A program made the translations under genes and the position numbers. Shown in pieces: positions 1 through 8,523 of a stretch of 38,759 nt of DNA. This DNA is from Acidobacteriota bacterium (GTDB lineage Bacteria > Acidobacteriota > UBA6911 > JACOSC01): the NCBI GenBank assembly GCA_016179055.1, contig JACOSC010000024.1:1-38759 (forward strand), in the 5' to 3' direction. Every line of letters begins with the position of its first letter. Position 1 is the first letter of the stretch. The notes under the pieces are model-generated. The model did no database searches. It saw only the letters and a program-made list of their open reading frames with translations, and was not told the origin of the DNA.

Positions 1-183
1 GCGGTCCGAGTCGGACCCGCGCCCCGGCTACGCAATGTGAAATATTTTTCACATAAGTGAAATTAGTTGCACATTTTTACCAAGTCTGATCGGCATTTTT
101 CATACAGGGGAGTCACGCATGCGCTTTGTGGGCGCACCACGCCGACTTGTTGAGCCTGCCCAAAGGCCGCGGAGTTGCAAAAG

Positions 184-278
184 ATGCTATAATAATCCGC
201 CGGCAACGGTCGGCGGGCAGGGAGTTCCGACTCGGCGCCGAAGTAGAGAAGTGAAGCGCAGTCGATATAATAGCCATC
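184..278 (+). promoter_or_regulatory. Possible promoter and leader before the hydrolase gene
   Basis: A perfect TATAAT lies at 188-193, followed by a short GC-rich hairpin around 199-219, ahead of the start codon at 279. No convincing -35 box sits 16-18 bp upstream, so this is only a weak promoter call. The rest of 1-278 holds nothing else I can support. A second TATAAT at 266-271 is too close to the start codon to be its -10 box. Confidence 0.25.
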
Positions 279-1178
279 ATGAAAGAAACACTGGGCGAAA
301 ATGAGGTGGTTGTGCATCACATAAAAACTGCCGATAACGCCCGTCTGACGCTTACCCGTATTGAATCCGCCAATGGCCCCGGCAAGCGTGGCCCAATTCT
401 GTTTGCCCATGGGACCTTTTCCAATCGCACGATATGGCTCAATGGCCGCGGAAGAGGAATGGCCGCTTATCTAGCCGCCGCCGGCTACGACGGCTGGACC
501 TTGGAGGTCAGAGAGCATGGCGAAAGCCGCCGGCGGGGAATGGAACCCCGGGAGACTTCTTTTGATACCTGGGTTAACTTCGATGTGCCTGCCGCGATTG
601 ACTACGTTTACCAGCAAACCCAACGTCCGCTCTTCTGGGTCGGACACAGCATCGGCGGCGTATTGATTTACGCCTACCTGTCTCGCTATCCCAAGGCAGA
701 AGAAAAATTGCGCGGGATCGTCAGCTTTGCTTCACAAGCCCACCATGCCGGGAGTAGCCTGAAAGGCCGCGCCATGATTTATTTTACTATGGCGATTAGC
801 CGGCTCTTGGGCTACTTTCCGGCGCGCCGGTTGAGACTTGGCCCAGAGGATGAGTTTCGCGGTGTCTTGGCTCAGTGGGCCGGTTGGAATTTGCGGCGGC
901 GATGGCTCAGCCTGGACGGATATGATTATTTTTCCGGGTTGCGGCGAATTCAGACGCCGGTATTGGCTTTGGTGGGAGGAGGCGATCATCTGCTGGCGCC
1001 GGAATCCGGTTGCCGAGCCCTTTTTGAGGCTTTAGGATCTCGCGACAAACAGATTATCAAGTTTTCACAAGCCAACGGCCATGCCGAGGACTATGACCAC
1101 CTCTCGATCGTCATCGGCAAAAGCGCGCCCATGGAAATTTGGCCGGCGGTAGAAAGCTGGCTCGCCGAGCGAGAATGA
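279..1178 (+). CDS. Alpha/beta hydrolase (serine hydrolase fold)
   Basis: This 299-aa protein has the layout of the alpha/beta-hydrolase family. An oxyanion-region motif FAHGTFSNR lies near residues 42-50, the nucleophile elbow GHSIGG near 122-127 makes Ser124 the likely nucleophile, and an acid-bearing segment GGGDHLL is followed by a C-terminal GHAEDYDHL that can supply the catalytic His. The length suits a single-domain esterase, lipase or thioesterase-type enzyme. No signal peptide or membrane segment is visible, so it is probably cytoplasmic. The substrate cannot be told from sequence. It runs opposite to the T6SS locus and converges on it, so it is probably an unrelated neighbour. The ATG at 279 has only a weak ribosome-binding site. 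Confidence 0.85.
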   Translation: MKETLGENEVVVHHIKTADNARLTLTRIESANGPGKRGPILFAHGTFSNRTIWLNGRGRGMAAYLAAAGYDGWTLEVREHGESRRRGMEPRETSFDTWVNFDVPAAIDYVYQQTQRPLFWVGHSIGGVLIYAYLSRYPKAEEKLRGIVSFASQAHHAGSSLKGRAMIYFTMAISRLLGYFPARRLRLGPEDEFRGVLAQWAGWNLRRRWLSLDGYDYFSGLRRIQTPVLALVGGGDHLLAPESGCRALFEALGSRDKQIIKFSQANGHAEDYDHLSIVIGKSAPMEIWPAVESWLAERE

Positions 1179-1395
1179 GTTTGTGGGTACAGGAATTCCC
1201 GCTCAGGGGCGGCGCCGGCCGCGGCGGGCTCTGCGCCTCTGTGGTGAGAGGGGAGAGGCCATCTTGGAGGTGTTTCAAAACCCGTCAATCGCCCGCATGA
1301 ATAAAGCGTAGAATGCTGCCTCCAAAAAATACTCTACATGGTTCAGCACAATTTCATATTGACAGATGCTAAGGGCTATCTATCACGGATGCTCT

Positions 1396-2265
1396 TTAAG
1401 GCTCCGCTTGCCGGTCCGGCATGAGCGCGTGGAAATCCGAGACTTCAACCGGTGATCCCTTAAGGCCATACTTGGTGTCGACAATCTTCTTCCCATCCTT
1501 GCTGGGGATCGGATGGTACCGAATTTCGCCGGAAAAACTCTTCACAACAATCCCCAAAAGCTTCGCAATGTTGCTTAAGTACTCTTTGTCGAGACCGGCG
1601 TGGCAGGCGTAAATTACGAGGAAGGCCTTCTTGGTGAATGACCGTCGCACACGCTCCAGGGTTATGTTCTTGCTCTCCTTATCGCTGAAAGTAGTTCCCT
1701 CGTCGTTGGCGATATCCAGCGTCTGCTCGCCAAACTCCGCCGGACCTTCGTTGAATATGACATTGCCAACGACGACTCGGCCGCTTAAGGCAATAAAGCC
1801 TTTATTGGCGTGCGTAAAGATATTCACGCGGCCGACGCTGCCCGGTTTTTCCCGGGCGATCGCACACATTAAGTTCCACACATTGTGCACAGGCAGGGTC
1901 TTTCCGCGTTTCCCACTCTTGGCAAAATTTTCCAGATCGATTCGGCCCGGGTACCATTTTCCTGCCTTCGCCGCCGCTAATATCTCCATATCCGATTTCC
2001 ACGGGCCATCCGTAAAGTCGCCCCAAAGGTTAAGCTCAATCTCTTCGCTCGGCGCCTTCTCGAAGCGCTTTTTATAGAAAGGCTTTGCTTTCGTCCCAAG
2101 CGAATGAGTAATGGGTGAAACTCCACGTCGCGGGCCGATTAGTCCGGGATGCTGTATGGGGATTTGCGCCTCATGCCCCAACGGCTCGGGGAAGTGTGCG
2201 CTGCCGCGTACCGGCTGATCATAATCGGACAGGTGGCGAAAGGAAGAGTCCGGCTTAGTCGGCAT
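1396..2265 (-). CDS. Accessory protein with possible His/Cys (clan CD-like) dyad
   Basis: I do not recognise this 289-aa protein as a named family. The first ~60 residues are Pro/Gly/His-rich and look disordered. The region after residue ~130 looks like an alternating alpha/beta fold. A strand ending in FTHANKG (His152) and a second ending in VIYACHAG (Cys221) are placed like the His and Cys of caspase, gingipain and CHAT-type peptidases. The usual HG pair is HA here, which weakens the case. It lies 76 bp after the Ala/Gln-repeat gene, at the end of the VgrG-PAAR accessory block, where T6SS effectors are commonly encoded. No signal peptide is seen. The ATG at 2265 has a good AGGAGT ribosome-binding site. 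It could be an effector or a regulator of unknown activity; gene reality is firm, function is inference. Confidence 0.7.
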   Translation of the reverse strand: MPTKPDSSFRHLSDYDQPVRGSAHFPEPLGHEAQIPIQHPGLIGPRRGVSPITHSLGTKAKPFYKKRFEKAPSEEIELNLWGDFTDGPWKSDMEILAAAKAGKWYPGRIDLENFAKSGKRGKTLPVHNVWNLMCAIAREKPGSVGRVNIFTHANKGFIALSGRVVVGNVIFNEGPAEFGEQTLDIANDEGTTFSDKESKNITLERVRRSFTKKAFLVIYACHAGLDKEYLSNIAKLLGIVVKSFSGEIRYHPIPSKDGKKIVDTKYGLKGSPVEVSDFHALMPDRQAEP

Positions 2266-2280
2266 GGATTACTCCTACAC

Positions 2281-2302
2281 TATCAGCCCCGCAGGGCGGG
2301 GC
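2281..2302. terminator. GC-rich hairpin between accessory genes
   Basis: An AGCCCCGC / GCGGGGCT hairpin lies between the Ala/Gln-repeat gene and the His/Cys gene. On the plus strand it is followed by TTTT, so it looks like a weak intrinsic terminator for plus-strand transcription. On the minus strand the run is on the wrong side, so it would act only as an attenuating or mRNA-stabilising stem there. Confidence 0.35.
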
Positions 2303-2341
2303 TTTTCCGGCTTCGGCGGCAAGCTGGCTCTCCCGCACTCT

Positions 2342-4663
2342 TTAACTGAGAAGGCCGGGAAGAGATTGTAATGCGGACTGCGCGGCGCCGGCGCCCTGCT
2401 GGGCCAAGCCGGTCAATTGCTGGGCCTGGGCGGCGGCCTGTTGGGCGCCGGCCGCCATTCGCTGCGCTTCGGCGCCGGCCATTTGCGCCCCTTGTTGTAC
2501 AGTCGAAGCCGCTTGCTGCACGGCGGCCTGAGCGGCGGTCGCCGCTTGGTCGGCCGCCTGCCGGGCCGCAGCCGTGGACTGCTGGACGGCTTGTGCCGCG
2601 GTCGCCGCGGCCTGCTGCGCGGTTTGCGCAACTTGCGCGCCCGCTTGTTGGGCCGTATCGACGGCAGATTCCGCCGCTCGTGAAATAGTTTGTGCTGCCT
2701 GGTCGGCTGCCTGCACGGCCGTGTCGGAGACGTGGCATGCTCGTTGTGCGGCTTGCCCGGCGGCCTGGGCGGCGGACTCGGCCGCCGAAGTCGCCGCGGA
2801 CGTTGCGGACGAGAGCGCATCCATCGTTTGATTAGCCGTGCTCTGTACGGCCGCCGCCATAGTTTGCGCGGTCTGCGATGCCACATCCGCGGCTTGCGCG
2901 GCGGCTTGCTGCGCCTGGCCGGCGGCTTGCTGCGCCGTGTTCGCCGCGGCCTGCGCTGCCTGGGCGGCGGTTTGCGCGGCCGCGGCCGCCGCCTGGGAAA
3001 GTTGTCCGACGGCCTGTTGCGCCGCCGTCGAAGCGCTTTGCGCGACCTGACCGGCTGCCTGTCCCAACTGGGCCGCCGCCTGCTGGGCCTGGTTGGCGGC
3101 GGTCTGCGCCGCCTGTCCAGCCTGCTGAGCCACAGAACTCAGCGAAGACGGGGCTTGTCCTGCGGTCTGCTGCACGGCGGTCGACGCCGATTGGGCCGCC
3201 TGAACTGCCGCCTGTTCGGCCTGCGCCGCCGCTTGCTGTACCTGCGCTGCCGCCGTCTGCGCGGCCTGAGTGGCGGCTTGCGTGGCGGCTGAAACGCGAT
3301 TGGAGGCATCCGCCGCGGCTTGTTGGGCCGCGGCCGACGCCGTCTGCACGGCCTGGTCAGCGGCGGCGGAGGCTTGCTGTACCGCGTGCTCGGCCATCTG
3401 GGCGCCTTGCTGTACCGCTTGCGCCCCCTGCTGCGCCAAGCTTGCCGCGGTACGGGCGGCTTGTGTTCCGGCTTGACGTAACGCGCCGCCGGCTTGCTGT
3501 ACCGCGGAGCGGGCCGCTTGTGTGGCGGCCGCGGCCGCGGTGTTGGCGCAGCCTAGCGCGTCGCGGGCGCTTTCGGCGGCGCGCAGCGCCGCTTGCGTTG
3601 CCTGACGGGCATTCGACAAAGCATTCTCGGCTTCTTCCGGCAGCGCACCCATGAGCGGGCACGGTACAGTCGGACTATCCACGGGCAACCGGTCGAACAA
3701 TCTATCGAGCGGATTGGGCAAGTTTTGCGCCGCGGCCAAAGCGTCAGCTACCGCTTGCTGGGCTTGTCCGACGGCCTGTTGAGCGGCGCCCACAGCCTGG
3801 CCGGCAGCATCGGCCGCGGCTTGCGCCGCGCTGGTCGCGGCTAGGGCGGCTTGACGGGCAGCTTGTTCGGCCATAGCGCCTGCTTGACGTGCGCCGTCAG
3901 CGGCCTGTTGCGTGGCGGCGCCCACCGCTTGGGCCGCTTGCGCAACCACGCCGGTGGCGCGCTGAGCAATGCCTTGCAGGACCTGCTGCGCTTGTTGTGC
4001 GGCTTGCTGCGCCGCTTGTTGGGCCTGGCCGGCCGCTTGTTGCGCCCTGTCCGCCGCCTCCCGTACCGCATTCGATACGGCGCCGGCGGCCTGCTGGGCC
4101 GCTTGTGCAGCTTGACCGGCGGCTTGCTGCGCCACCTGCGTCGCCTGCGCAGCCGCCTGTTGAGCCATACCGGCGGCCGAATCCGTGGCCGACGAGAGTG
4201 CTTGGGCGGCCTGGCACGCCATTTGTGAAGCCTGTGCCGATATCTGTTGTCCGGCCGCGGCGGCCGCCTGCGTAGCCGATGAGACCGCTTGGGTGGCTTG
4301 GTCTGATAACTGCGATGCCTGAGCGCCGATTTGCTGCCCCATGGCCGAGGCCGTCTGCAAGGCGCTCTGTGCCGCCTGTTGGGCTTGTGCGGCGTCCGCC
4401 TGCGCCTGATTCACCGCTTGCTGGGCTTGTGCGGCGGCGGCCTGCGCCGCTTGTGCGCCGGCTTGCTGACCGGCCTGCGCAACGGCCTGGGCCGCTTGCT
4501 GGGCCGCCGCTTGCGCTTGATTGGCGGCCTGTTGGACCGACCCGACTGCTTCGCCGGCCGAAGTGGCGGCCGCCTGCGCCGCTTGATCCAACGATGACTG
4601 AACCTGCCCGAGCGGCGCTCCGGCCTGCCCTACTGGTGATGACAACCCATCTAACGGATTCAT
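2342..4663 (-). CDS. 773-aa alanine/glutamine-rich repetitive helical protein
   Basis: Almost the whole protein is built from Ala and Gln in short motifs such as AAQQAAGQAQQAAQ, interrupted by scattered Ser, Thr, Val and Asp. Long uninterrupted alpha-helix or coiled coil is expected; Pro and bulky hydrophobics are nearly absent. A break near residues 315-350 carries NLPNPLDRLFDRLP and a PCPLMGALPEE stretch, and echoes the N-terminal MNPLDGLSSP. So the protein may be two helical rods joined by a hinge, ending in LQSLPGLLS. There is no signal peptide or membrane segment. It is encoded between a PAAR-linked small gene and the His/Cys gene, which suggests a role as scaffold, tether or cargo of the T6SS, but nothing shows its activity. 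Start ATG 4663 has GAGGAA upstream. Other frames are open across this region only because of the repeat composition. Confidence 0.8.
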   Translation of the reverse strand: MNPLDGLSSPVGQAGAPLGQVQSSLDQAAQAAATSAGEAVGSVQQAANQAQAAAQQAAQAVAQAGQQAGAQAAQAAAAQAQQAVNQAQADAAQAQQAAQSALQTASAMGQQIGAQASQLSDQATQAVSSATQAAAAAGQQISAQASQMACQAAQALSSATDSAAGMAQQAAAQATQVAQQAAGQAAQAAQQAAGAVSNAVREAADRAQQAAGQAQQAAQQAAQQAQQVLQGIAQRATGVVAQAAQAVGAATQQAADGARQAGAMAEQAARQAALAATSAAQAAADAAGQAVGAAQQAVGQAQQAVADALAAAQNLPNPLDRLFDRLPVDSPTVPCPLMGALPEEAENALSNARQATQAALRAAESARDALGCANTAAAAATQAARSAVQQAGGALRQAGTQAARTAASLAQQGAQAVQQGAQMAEHAVQQASAAADQAVQTASAAAQQAAADASNRVSAATQAATQAAQTAAAQVQQAAAQAEQAAVQAAQSASTAVQQTAGQAPSSLSSVAQQAGQAAQTAANQAQQAAAQLGQAAGQVAQSASTAAQQAVGQLSQAAAAAAQTAAQAAQAAANTAQQAAGQAQQAAAQAADVASQTAQTMAAAVQSTANQTMDALSSATSAATSAAESAAQAAGQAAQRACHVSDTAVQAADQAAQTISRAAESAVDTAQQAGAQVAQTAQQAAATAAQAVQQSTAAARQAADQAATAAQAAVQQAASTVQQGAQMAGAEAQRMAAGAQQAAAQAQQLTGLAQQGAGAAQSALQSLPGLLS

Positions 4664-4947
4664 AATTTGCTCAATTCCTCATCTGCACACGTTCGGACCG
4701 AGAAAACCTACCTGTACCAGGTTTACTTGAGTCAGTACCCGGTACTTCAAATAGAAGTCGGTCACCGGCCCGAGTTAACCGAGTCCGCGAAGGTGTTACT
4801 ATTCACGTATCCTCCACGTGAAACCTGCACGGCTTGCTAGACTCGGTTTTCGTGACAGCCATCAGGTTCGCTTTCCAAATTCAGCGACGAGCTTTTCATA
4901 GGACCTAACGTATTGGCTCGCGCTCCTGCTAACTCGGCAAGCTCGGG

Positions 4948-5304
4948 CTAGGCCTGTAGCCCTTTCTCTTGGGCCATCCACCGTATTCGCCGAAGCCGGC
5001 TCTGTGCGCTCGCCGTTCGCTCCTCCAAGATCGAAAGGGCCCAGGCCATGTCAGTCTTACTTTCAAAATCGCGTCCGAACTGAAACATCAAATCAATGTA
5101 ACCGGCGACGTCGGGCTGAGCATCGATCCCGTATCTTGCGGCGGCGCTTATTCCGCACCGTATCAACTCCCGCACCTGCTCCTCGCCCAATTTCTTGTAC
5201 GTGGCCTCGTGCGAGGTCTTGATGTAGGCCGCGAGCTTATCCACAAACTGATCGCGCTGGTGTGTACTTAAAACTTCCATTTGCTCTTTGGTAATTACCA
5301 ACAT
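4948..5304 (-). CDS. Conserved small T6SS-linked protein next to PAAR
   Basis: This 118-aa, mostly helical protein begins MLVITKEQM and includes DLMFQFGRDF near the middle. I recall similar short proteins encoded beside PAAR and VgrG genes in many T6SS loci, but they have no assigned activity. It starts 10 bp after the PAAR stop codon, so the two are almost certainly co-translated. The ATG at 5304 is preferred over an in-frame start at 5325 because AGGAGC lies 7 bp upstream and the longer form would overlap PAAR. No signal peptide or membrane segment is seen. Possible roles are PAAR/effector chaperone, adaptor or immunity partner; these are inferences from position only. After it, 4664-4947 holds no gene I can support. 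Confidence 0.75.
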   Translation of the reverse strand: MLVITKEQMEVLSTHQRDQFVDKLAAYIKTSHEATYKKLGEEQVRELIRCGISAAARYGIDAQPDVAGYIDLMFQFGRDFESKTDMAWALSILEERTASAQSRLRRIRWMAQEKGLQA

Positions 5305-5314
5305 GAGCACGCTC

Positions 5315-5605
5315 CTATCCACCAATCATAACGGTCATACAGCCGAGCACGATGATGCCGCCATGGGCGGTCTGGTCGCCGAGACGTGCCGCCGGCAAAT
5401 TTCCAATCATCACCGTCATGGAACCCTTAACGATGATATCCGGAGGACCCACACACACGGCCATGTCCGTCACGCGCGCCGCCGGTAAGAACCCAATCAG
5501 CACCGTCGGACAGGCCGGCGGCAGTATGGGGCCACCGACATGCGGCACCAACACCGTCACCATCGGGCAAACGTGCATATCGGTAATTCGCGCGGCCGGC
5601 GGCAT
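5315..5605 (-). CDS. PAAR-domain spike tip protein
   Basis: A 96-aa protein made only of PAAR sequence: MPPAARITDMHVCP at the N-terminus, then two further GFLPAARVTD- and GNLPAARLGD-type repeats with VLIG/VMIG strands between them. PAAR proteins form a metal-bound cone that caps the VgrG trimer and can carry effectors. Conserved His and Cys residues for metal binding are present, for example in DMHVC. No N-terminal or C-terminal toxin extension exists, so any cargo must bind non-covalently. An AAGGAG ribosome-binding site precedes the ATG at 5605. It is 215 bp after the DUF4123 gene, with an inverted-repeat element in between, and 10 bp before the next small gene. Confidence 0.93.
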   Translation of the reverse strand: MPPAARITDMHVCPMVTVLVPHVGGPILPPACPTVLIGFLPAARVTDMAVCVGPPDIIVKGSMTVMIGNLPAARLGDQTAHGGIIVLGCMTVMIGG

Positions 5606-5652
5606 AGCTGAACTCCTTGCGCTTTTTCAAGGCGCGTCTAAATAAATCGTAA

Positions 5653-5732
5653 CTGTTCACGGGGGTCAGGGGCCAGGGATCGGGGGTCGGGGATCTGGGA
5701 TTTGGAACCTGATCCCTGACCCCCGTGAACAG
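5653..5732. repeat. 80-bp inverted repeat, short member of a dispersed family
   Basis: The ends read CTGTTCACGGGGGTCA and its exact complement TGACCCCCGTGAACAG, with GGGATC/GGGGTC-type filler inside. The same ends bound the larger elements at 20322-20496 and 37679-37869, so this looks like an internally deleted copy. It sits between the DUF4123 and PAAR genes and could form a long stem in the operon mRNA. Confidence 0.85.
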
Positions 5733-5820
5733 TCACAAAAAATCCCGGTTAATTCCTGGCCTACCAAGTGCGGCGTAGCGCTTCCCCCTGGCTACCTTCC
5801 GCACACGCCTGCTGGGTTAG

Positions 5821-6360
5821 TTAACTTTCCAGGATCGGCAACGATTCCTTCTGCAACTGCCCATTGGCAAGCCGGTACCGCAAGGCGATCTGCGGATCTT
5901 CATCTTCCAGCAAGTAGTACAACACCGAGCCGAAAACGATCCCCGTCTGCTGGGCGCGGCACGTCGGCAAGTAAAGGCGCAGCACTCGCGGATCGTAATA
6001 GCGAAAATAAAGCGGCCGGCCGTCGCTGTCATGAACTACGAGAAATGTGCGGAAGTGACGCCGCATGGCCCGAGTATCGCTGCGGCTGACGGCAAAAATG
6101 CCCCAATGCTTTCCCCACCCTTGCTCCAACACCCACGATGTAAACTCGGAGTCCGTCGGAAGATGAATCAGGTACGGCGCCGCCGCGGCGACGTCCGGGG
6201 CAAGGTCGCCGCGATAAAGACAGTGATAGTCCGGCTGGTAGCGCTCGAGGTTCGGCAACAGGTCTGCAACCGAGGCGCCATCCAATACGGCAAACACGTT
6301 GGCATCTTCTTCGGAAAACAGATGACGCTTGAGCGACTCGACAGCTTTTTCCATGATCAT
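5821..6360 (-). CDS. DUF4123-type VgrG effector adaptor/chaperone
   Basis: This 179-aa protein has the pattern of DUF4123 (Tap/TEC) adaptors: an N-terminal VFAVLDGAS strand, a central HLPTDSEFTSWVLEQGWG stretch and a C-terminal FRYYDPRVLRLYLPTC block. These proteins bind the VgrG C-terminus and a cognate effector, load it on the spike before firing, and are not themselves secreted. The gene begins 34 bp after vgrG and precedes PAAR, the usual order for an adaptor of the vgrG-encoded spike. Start ATG 6360 (MIMEK) has GAGG upstream; the ATG two codons later is an alternative. Presence of the adaptor implies a cognate effector gene nearby; the candidates are the genes at 4948, 2342 and 1396. Confidence 0.87.
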   Translation of the reverse strand: MIMEKAVESLKRHLFSEEDANVFAVLDGASVADLLPNLERYQPDYHCLYRGDLAPDVAAAAPYLIHLPTDSEFTSWVLEQGWGKHWGIFAVSRSDTRAMRRHFRTFLVVHDSDGRPLYFRYYDPRVLRLYLPTCRAQQTGIVFGSVLYYLLEDEDPQIALRYRLANGQLQKESLPILES

Positions 6361-6394
6361 CGAACTAGCCTCACGGGCTACATTAGTGGCCCGC

Positions 6395-8452
6395 TCATAT
6401 CTCGCAGAAGGGCGCGCCGTTACGCGCCGCGGTTTGCAGCACTAAGGCTGCCGGTGTGTACGGTTTTCGTTGGGGCGGTGTTTTCTTCGGCGGTAGTTCC
6501 GCTTTTTCACCGGCCTCTGCCTTGCCGGCCTCCTTGGGATCCTTGGGCGTTTGCGGGGACGCGCCGGCGCCGGAACCGGCGGCCCCGCCGCTGTTAATCA
6601 GCACCATTGGGCCGGAAATCATAACGCCGGCGGGGCCAATTGCGACATAGCTGCCGCCGACTTTCATCGTCATCGTCACTCCGGCCTCGACGACCAAACT
6701 CATACCGGCCTTCAAGTGAATTTCCATGCCGGCATCGAGGGCATACTTCATGCCCACTTTCTCTTGCAGGTCCATTCCCGCCTTGAGCGATACGGTGCCA
6801 TCGACTTTCTCGTTGCGATCGCCTTTCACTTGCAGATGCTGGTCTCCTTCCACCTTCTCCAGTTGATCTCGCTTAATGATCAAGTGACTGTCTTGGCCGA
6901 TCCATTCCTTTACGTCGTTCTTGACTCGGATTTCCTGATCTTTTTCGGCGTGAATAAAAATCTGCTCTTCGCCTTTCTTATCCTCAAAGCGGAGCTCGTT
7001 AAAGCCACCAGCCCCCTTGGAAGATAGGGTCTTGATCGTGCTCTTCGTCTTCTCCGCCGGTAAGTCGTAGGGCGGCATCGAGCCGCCATTATATACGCGA
7101 CCGGTTATGATGGGGCGGTCGGGGTTGCCTTCCAGGAAATCTACAATCACCTCTTGGCCGATGCGCGGAATGAACAGGGCGCCCCAACGCTTGCCGGCCC
7201 AATTTTGTGATACGCGCACCCAGCAGGAACTGCGTTCGTCGTACTTGCCTTCTCGATCCCAATGAAACTGAACCTTGACTCGCCCGTACTTGTCGACATA
7301 AATTTCCTCGCCCGACGGCCCGACCACCATAGCGGTCTGCGAGCCATGGATCAACGGCGCCGGCGTGATACGGGGCGGGCGGAACGGCGTGGCGTGCGGT
7401 ATGCACTTAAAATGATTGGCGTATTGCAAACTTTCGGCGGCAACGGTTTCCGAGCTGCCAAAGTTTTCGCCGTGATCGGCCGAGTGCAAGACCTCCACCA
7501 GCACATAAGCCTTGTTCAGATCGCGCCGATAATGTTCTTTAAGGTCGAATCGATAGCCGGCGCTAAACCCACGGCAGGTACCGGATCCGGTAATCACCAC
7601 TTGCGGGGTCTCGGCTTCCTGCATGCGGACTCCGGCCAAGGTTTCCCCATCCGGACGCTTGGCAAAGTCGCCGGGGTAATCGTAGATCTCAAGTTGTCGC
7701 GTGTCCTTGCCTACCACTCCGGCCATCAGGTCGAGCGCCGGCTCTTCAAAATTAAAATCTCTAAGCTCGTACTTGCCGGGGCGGACTTCTTGCCCGATCA
7801 CCCACTCGGTCACCACATCTTCCGTTCGGCCCGAGCCCAATACGACCTCGTAGCGGGCGCTGGGTTGGAATGGCGAGGCCGGTATGGCGCTGGGATGATT
7901 GGCCATTACCAACGTATGCTTGTCTTGCGCATGCTCGAAGAAATAAGAAATGCCCTCTTCCTCCATCAAGCGAGAGACGAAATTGAAATCGGTCTCTCGA
8001 TACTGCACACAATACTCGCGCGGCTTGAACGAGCCATGCAAACGATTGGAGAAGTCGGAAAACCCGTGCTCGGCAAAAACTTTTTCGAGGATGTCGGGCG
8101 TCGACAGATTCTGAAAGATTCGACAATCGCTGGTCCGTGTGAGCATCCATAACCACGGAACCAGTGTAGCCGCGTATTTGGCGAAAGTCGTCGACGACCC
8201 CCCTTGCCGGAAAGAAGCGATTAACCCGTTTATGTAGCGGTCGGATCCGTCGTCGAGCAGCACACGAATTGTTGCCGGCTTGCCGACAATGTCATCGAAC
8301 GACAGAGCGCGGGATTCGGACTGCATTTCCAGGTCAAAGTGGAACAGCTTGGAAATGCCCTCCTCACCCGTGAAGCCTTGCAACAACAACACGTCTTTAC
8401 CGAGGGGCGTGATGATCTGTATTAGCCGATGGTCTTGCGTGTACGTCTCCAA
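6395..8452 (-). CDS. vgrG: VgrG (TssI) spike protein
   Basis: A 685-aa VgrG. The N-terminal two thirds match the gp27-like Phage_GPD region (GFTGEEGISKLFHFDLEM; DFNFVSRLMEEEGISYFFEH), followed by the gp5-like OB-fold (DKYGRVKVQFHWDREGKYD, WAGKRWGALFIPRIGQEV). Then comes a beta-helical spike with regular strands such as HLIIKRDQLEKVEG and EIHLKAGMSLVVEAG. Residues ~623-685 form a Gly/Pro/Lys-rich tail ending GAPFCEI, with no toxin domain; such tails commonly bind DUF4123 adaptors. The best start is TTG at 8452, with GAGGTAA a few bases upstream. ClpV ends 71 bp before it and the adaptor gene starts 34 bp after it. Confidence 0.96.
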   Translation of the reverse strand: METYTQDHRLIQIITPLGKDVLLLQGFTGEEGISKLFHFDLEMQSESRALSFDDIVGKPATIRVLLDDGSDRYINGLIASFRQGGSSTTFAKYAATLVPWLWMLTRTSDCRIFQNLSTPDILEKVFAEHGFSDFSNRLHGSFKPREYCVQYRETDFNFVSRLMEEEGISYFFEHAQDKHTLVMANHPSAIPASPFQPSARYEVVLGSGRTEDVVTEWVIGQEVRPGKYELRDFNFEEPALDLMAGVVGKDTRQLEIYDYPGDFAKRPDGETLAGVRMQEAETPQVVITGSGTCRGFSAGYRFDLKEHYRRDLNKAYVLVEVLHSADHGENFGSSETVAAESLQYANHFKCIPHATPFRPPRITPAPLIHGSQTAMVVGPSGEEIYVDKYGRVKVQFHWDREGKYDERSSCWVRVSQNWAGKRWGALFIPRIGQEVIVDFLEGNPDRPIITGRVYNGGSMPPYDLPAEKTKSTIKTLSSKGAGGFNELRFEDKKGEEQIFIHAEKDQEIRVKNDVKEWIGQDSHLIIKRDQLEKVEGDQHLQVKGDRNEKVDGTVSLKAGMDLQEKVGMKYALDAGMEIHLKAGMSLVVEAGVTMTMKVGGSYVAIGPAGVMISGPMVLINSGGAAGSGAGASPQTPKDPKEAGKAEAGEKAELPPKKTPPQRKPYTPAALVLQTAARNGAPFCEI

Positions 8453-8523
8453 GCGCTTACCTCTCTTGGCGGAAAAGAAATTCGGATTTGCCGTCTGGTC
8501 CTACGACAAAACCCTACCTTCGG

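Noticed and set aside
2371-4665. Many long open frames on both strands opposite the Ala/Gln gene
   Set aside because: They arise from the GC-rich GCC/CAG-type codon repeats read in other frames; their products are Arg/Pro- or Cys-rich and not protein-like, while the minus-strand 773-codon frame has a proper start and ribosome-binding site.
5315-5325. Longer start (5325) for the small gene after PAAR
   Set aside because: It would overlap the PAAR gene, while ATG 5304 has a well-spaced AGGAGC.
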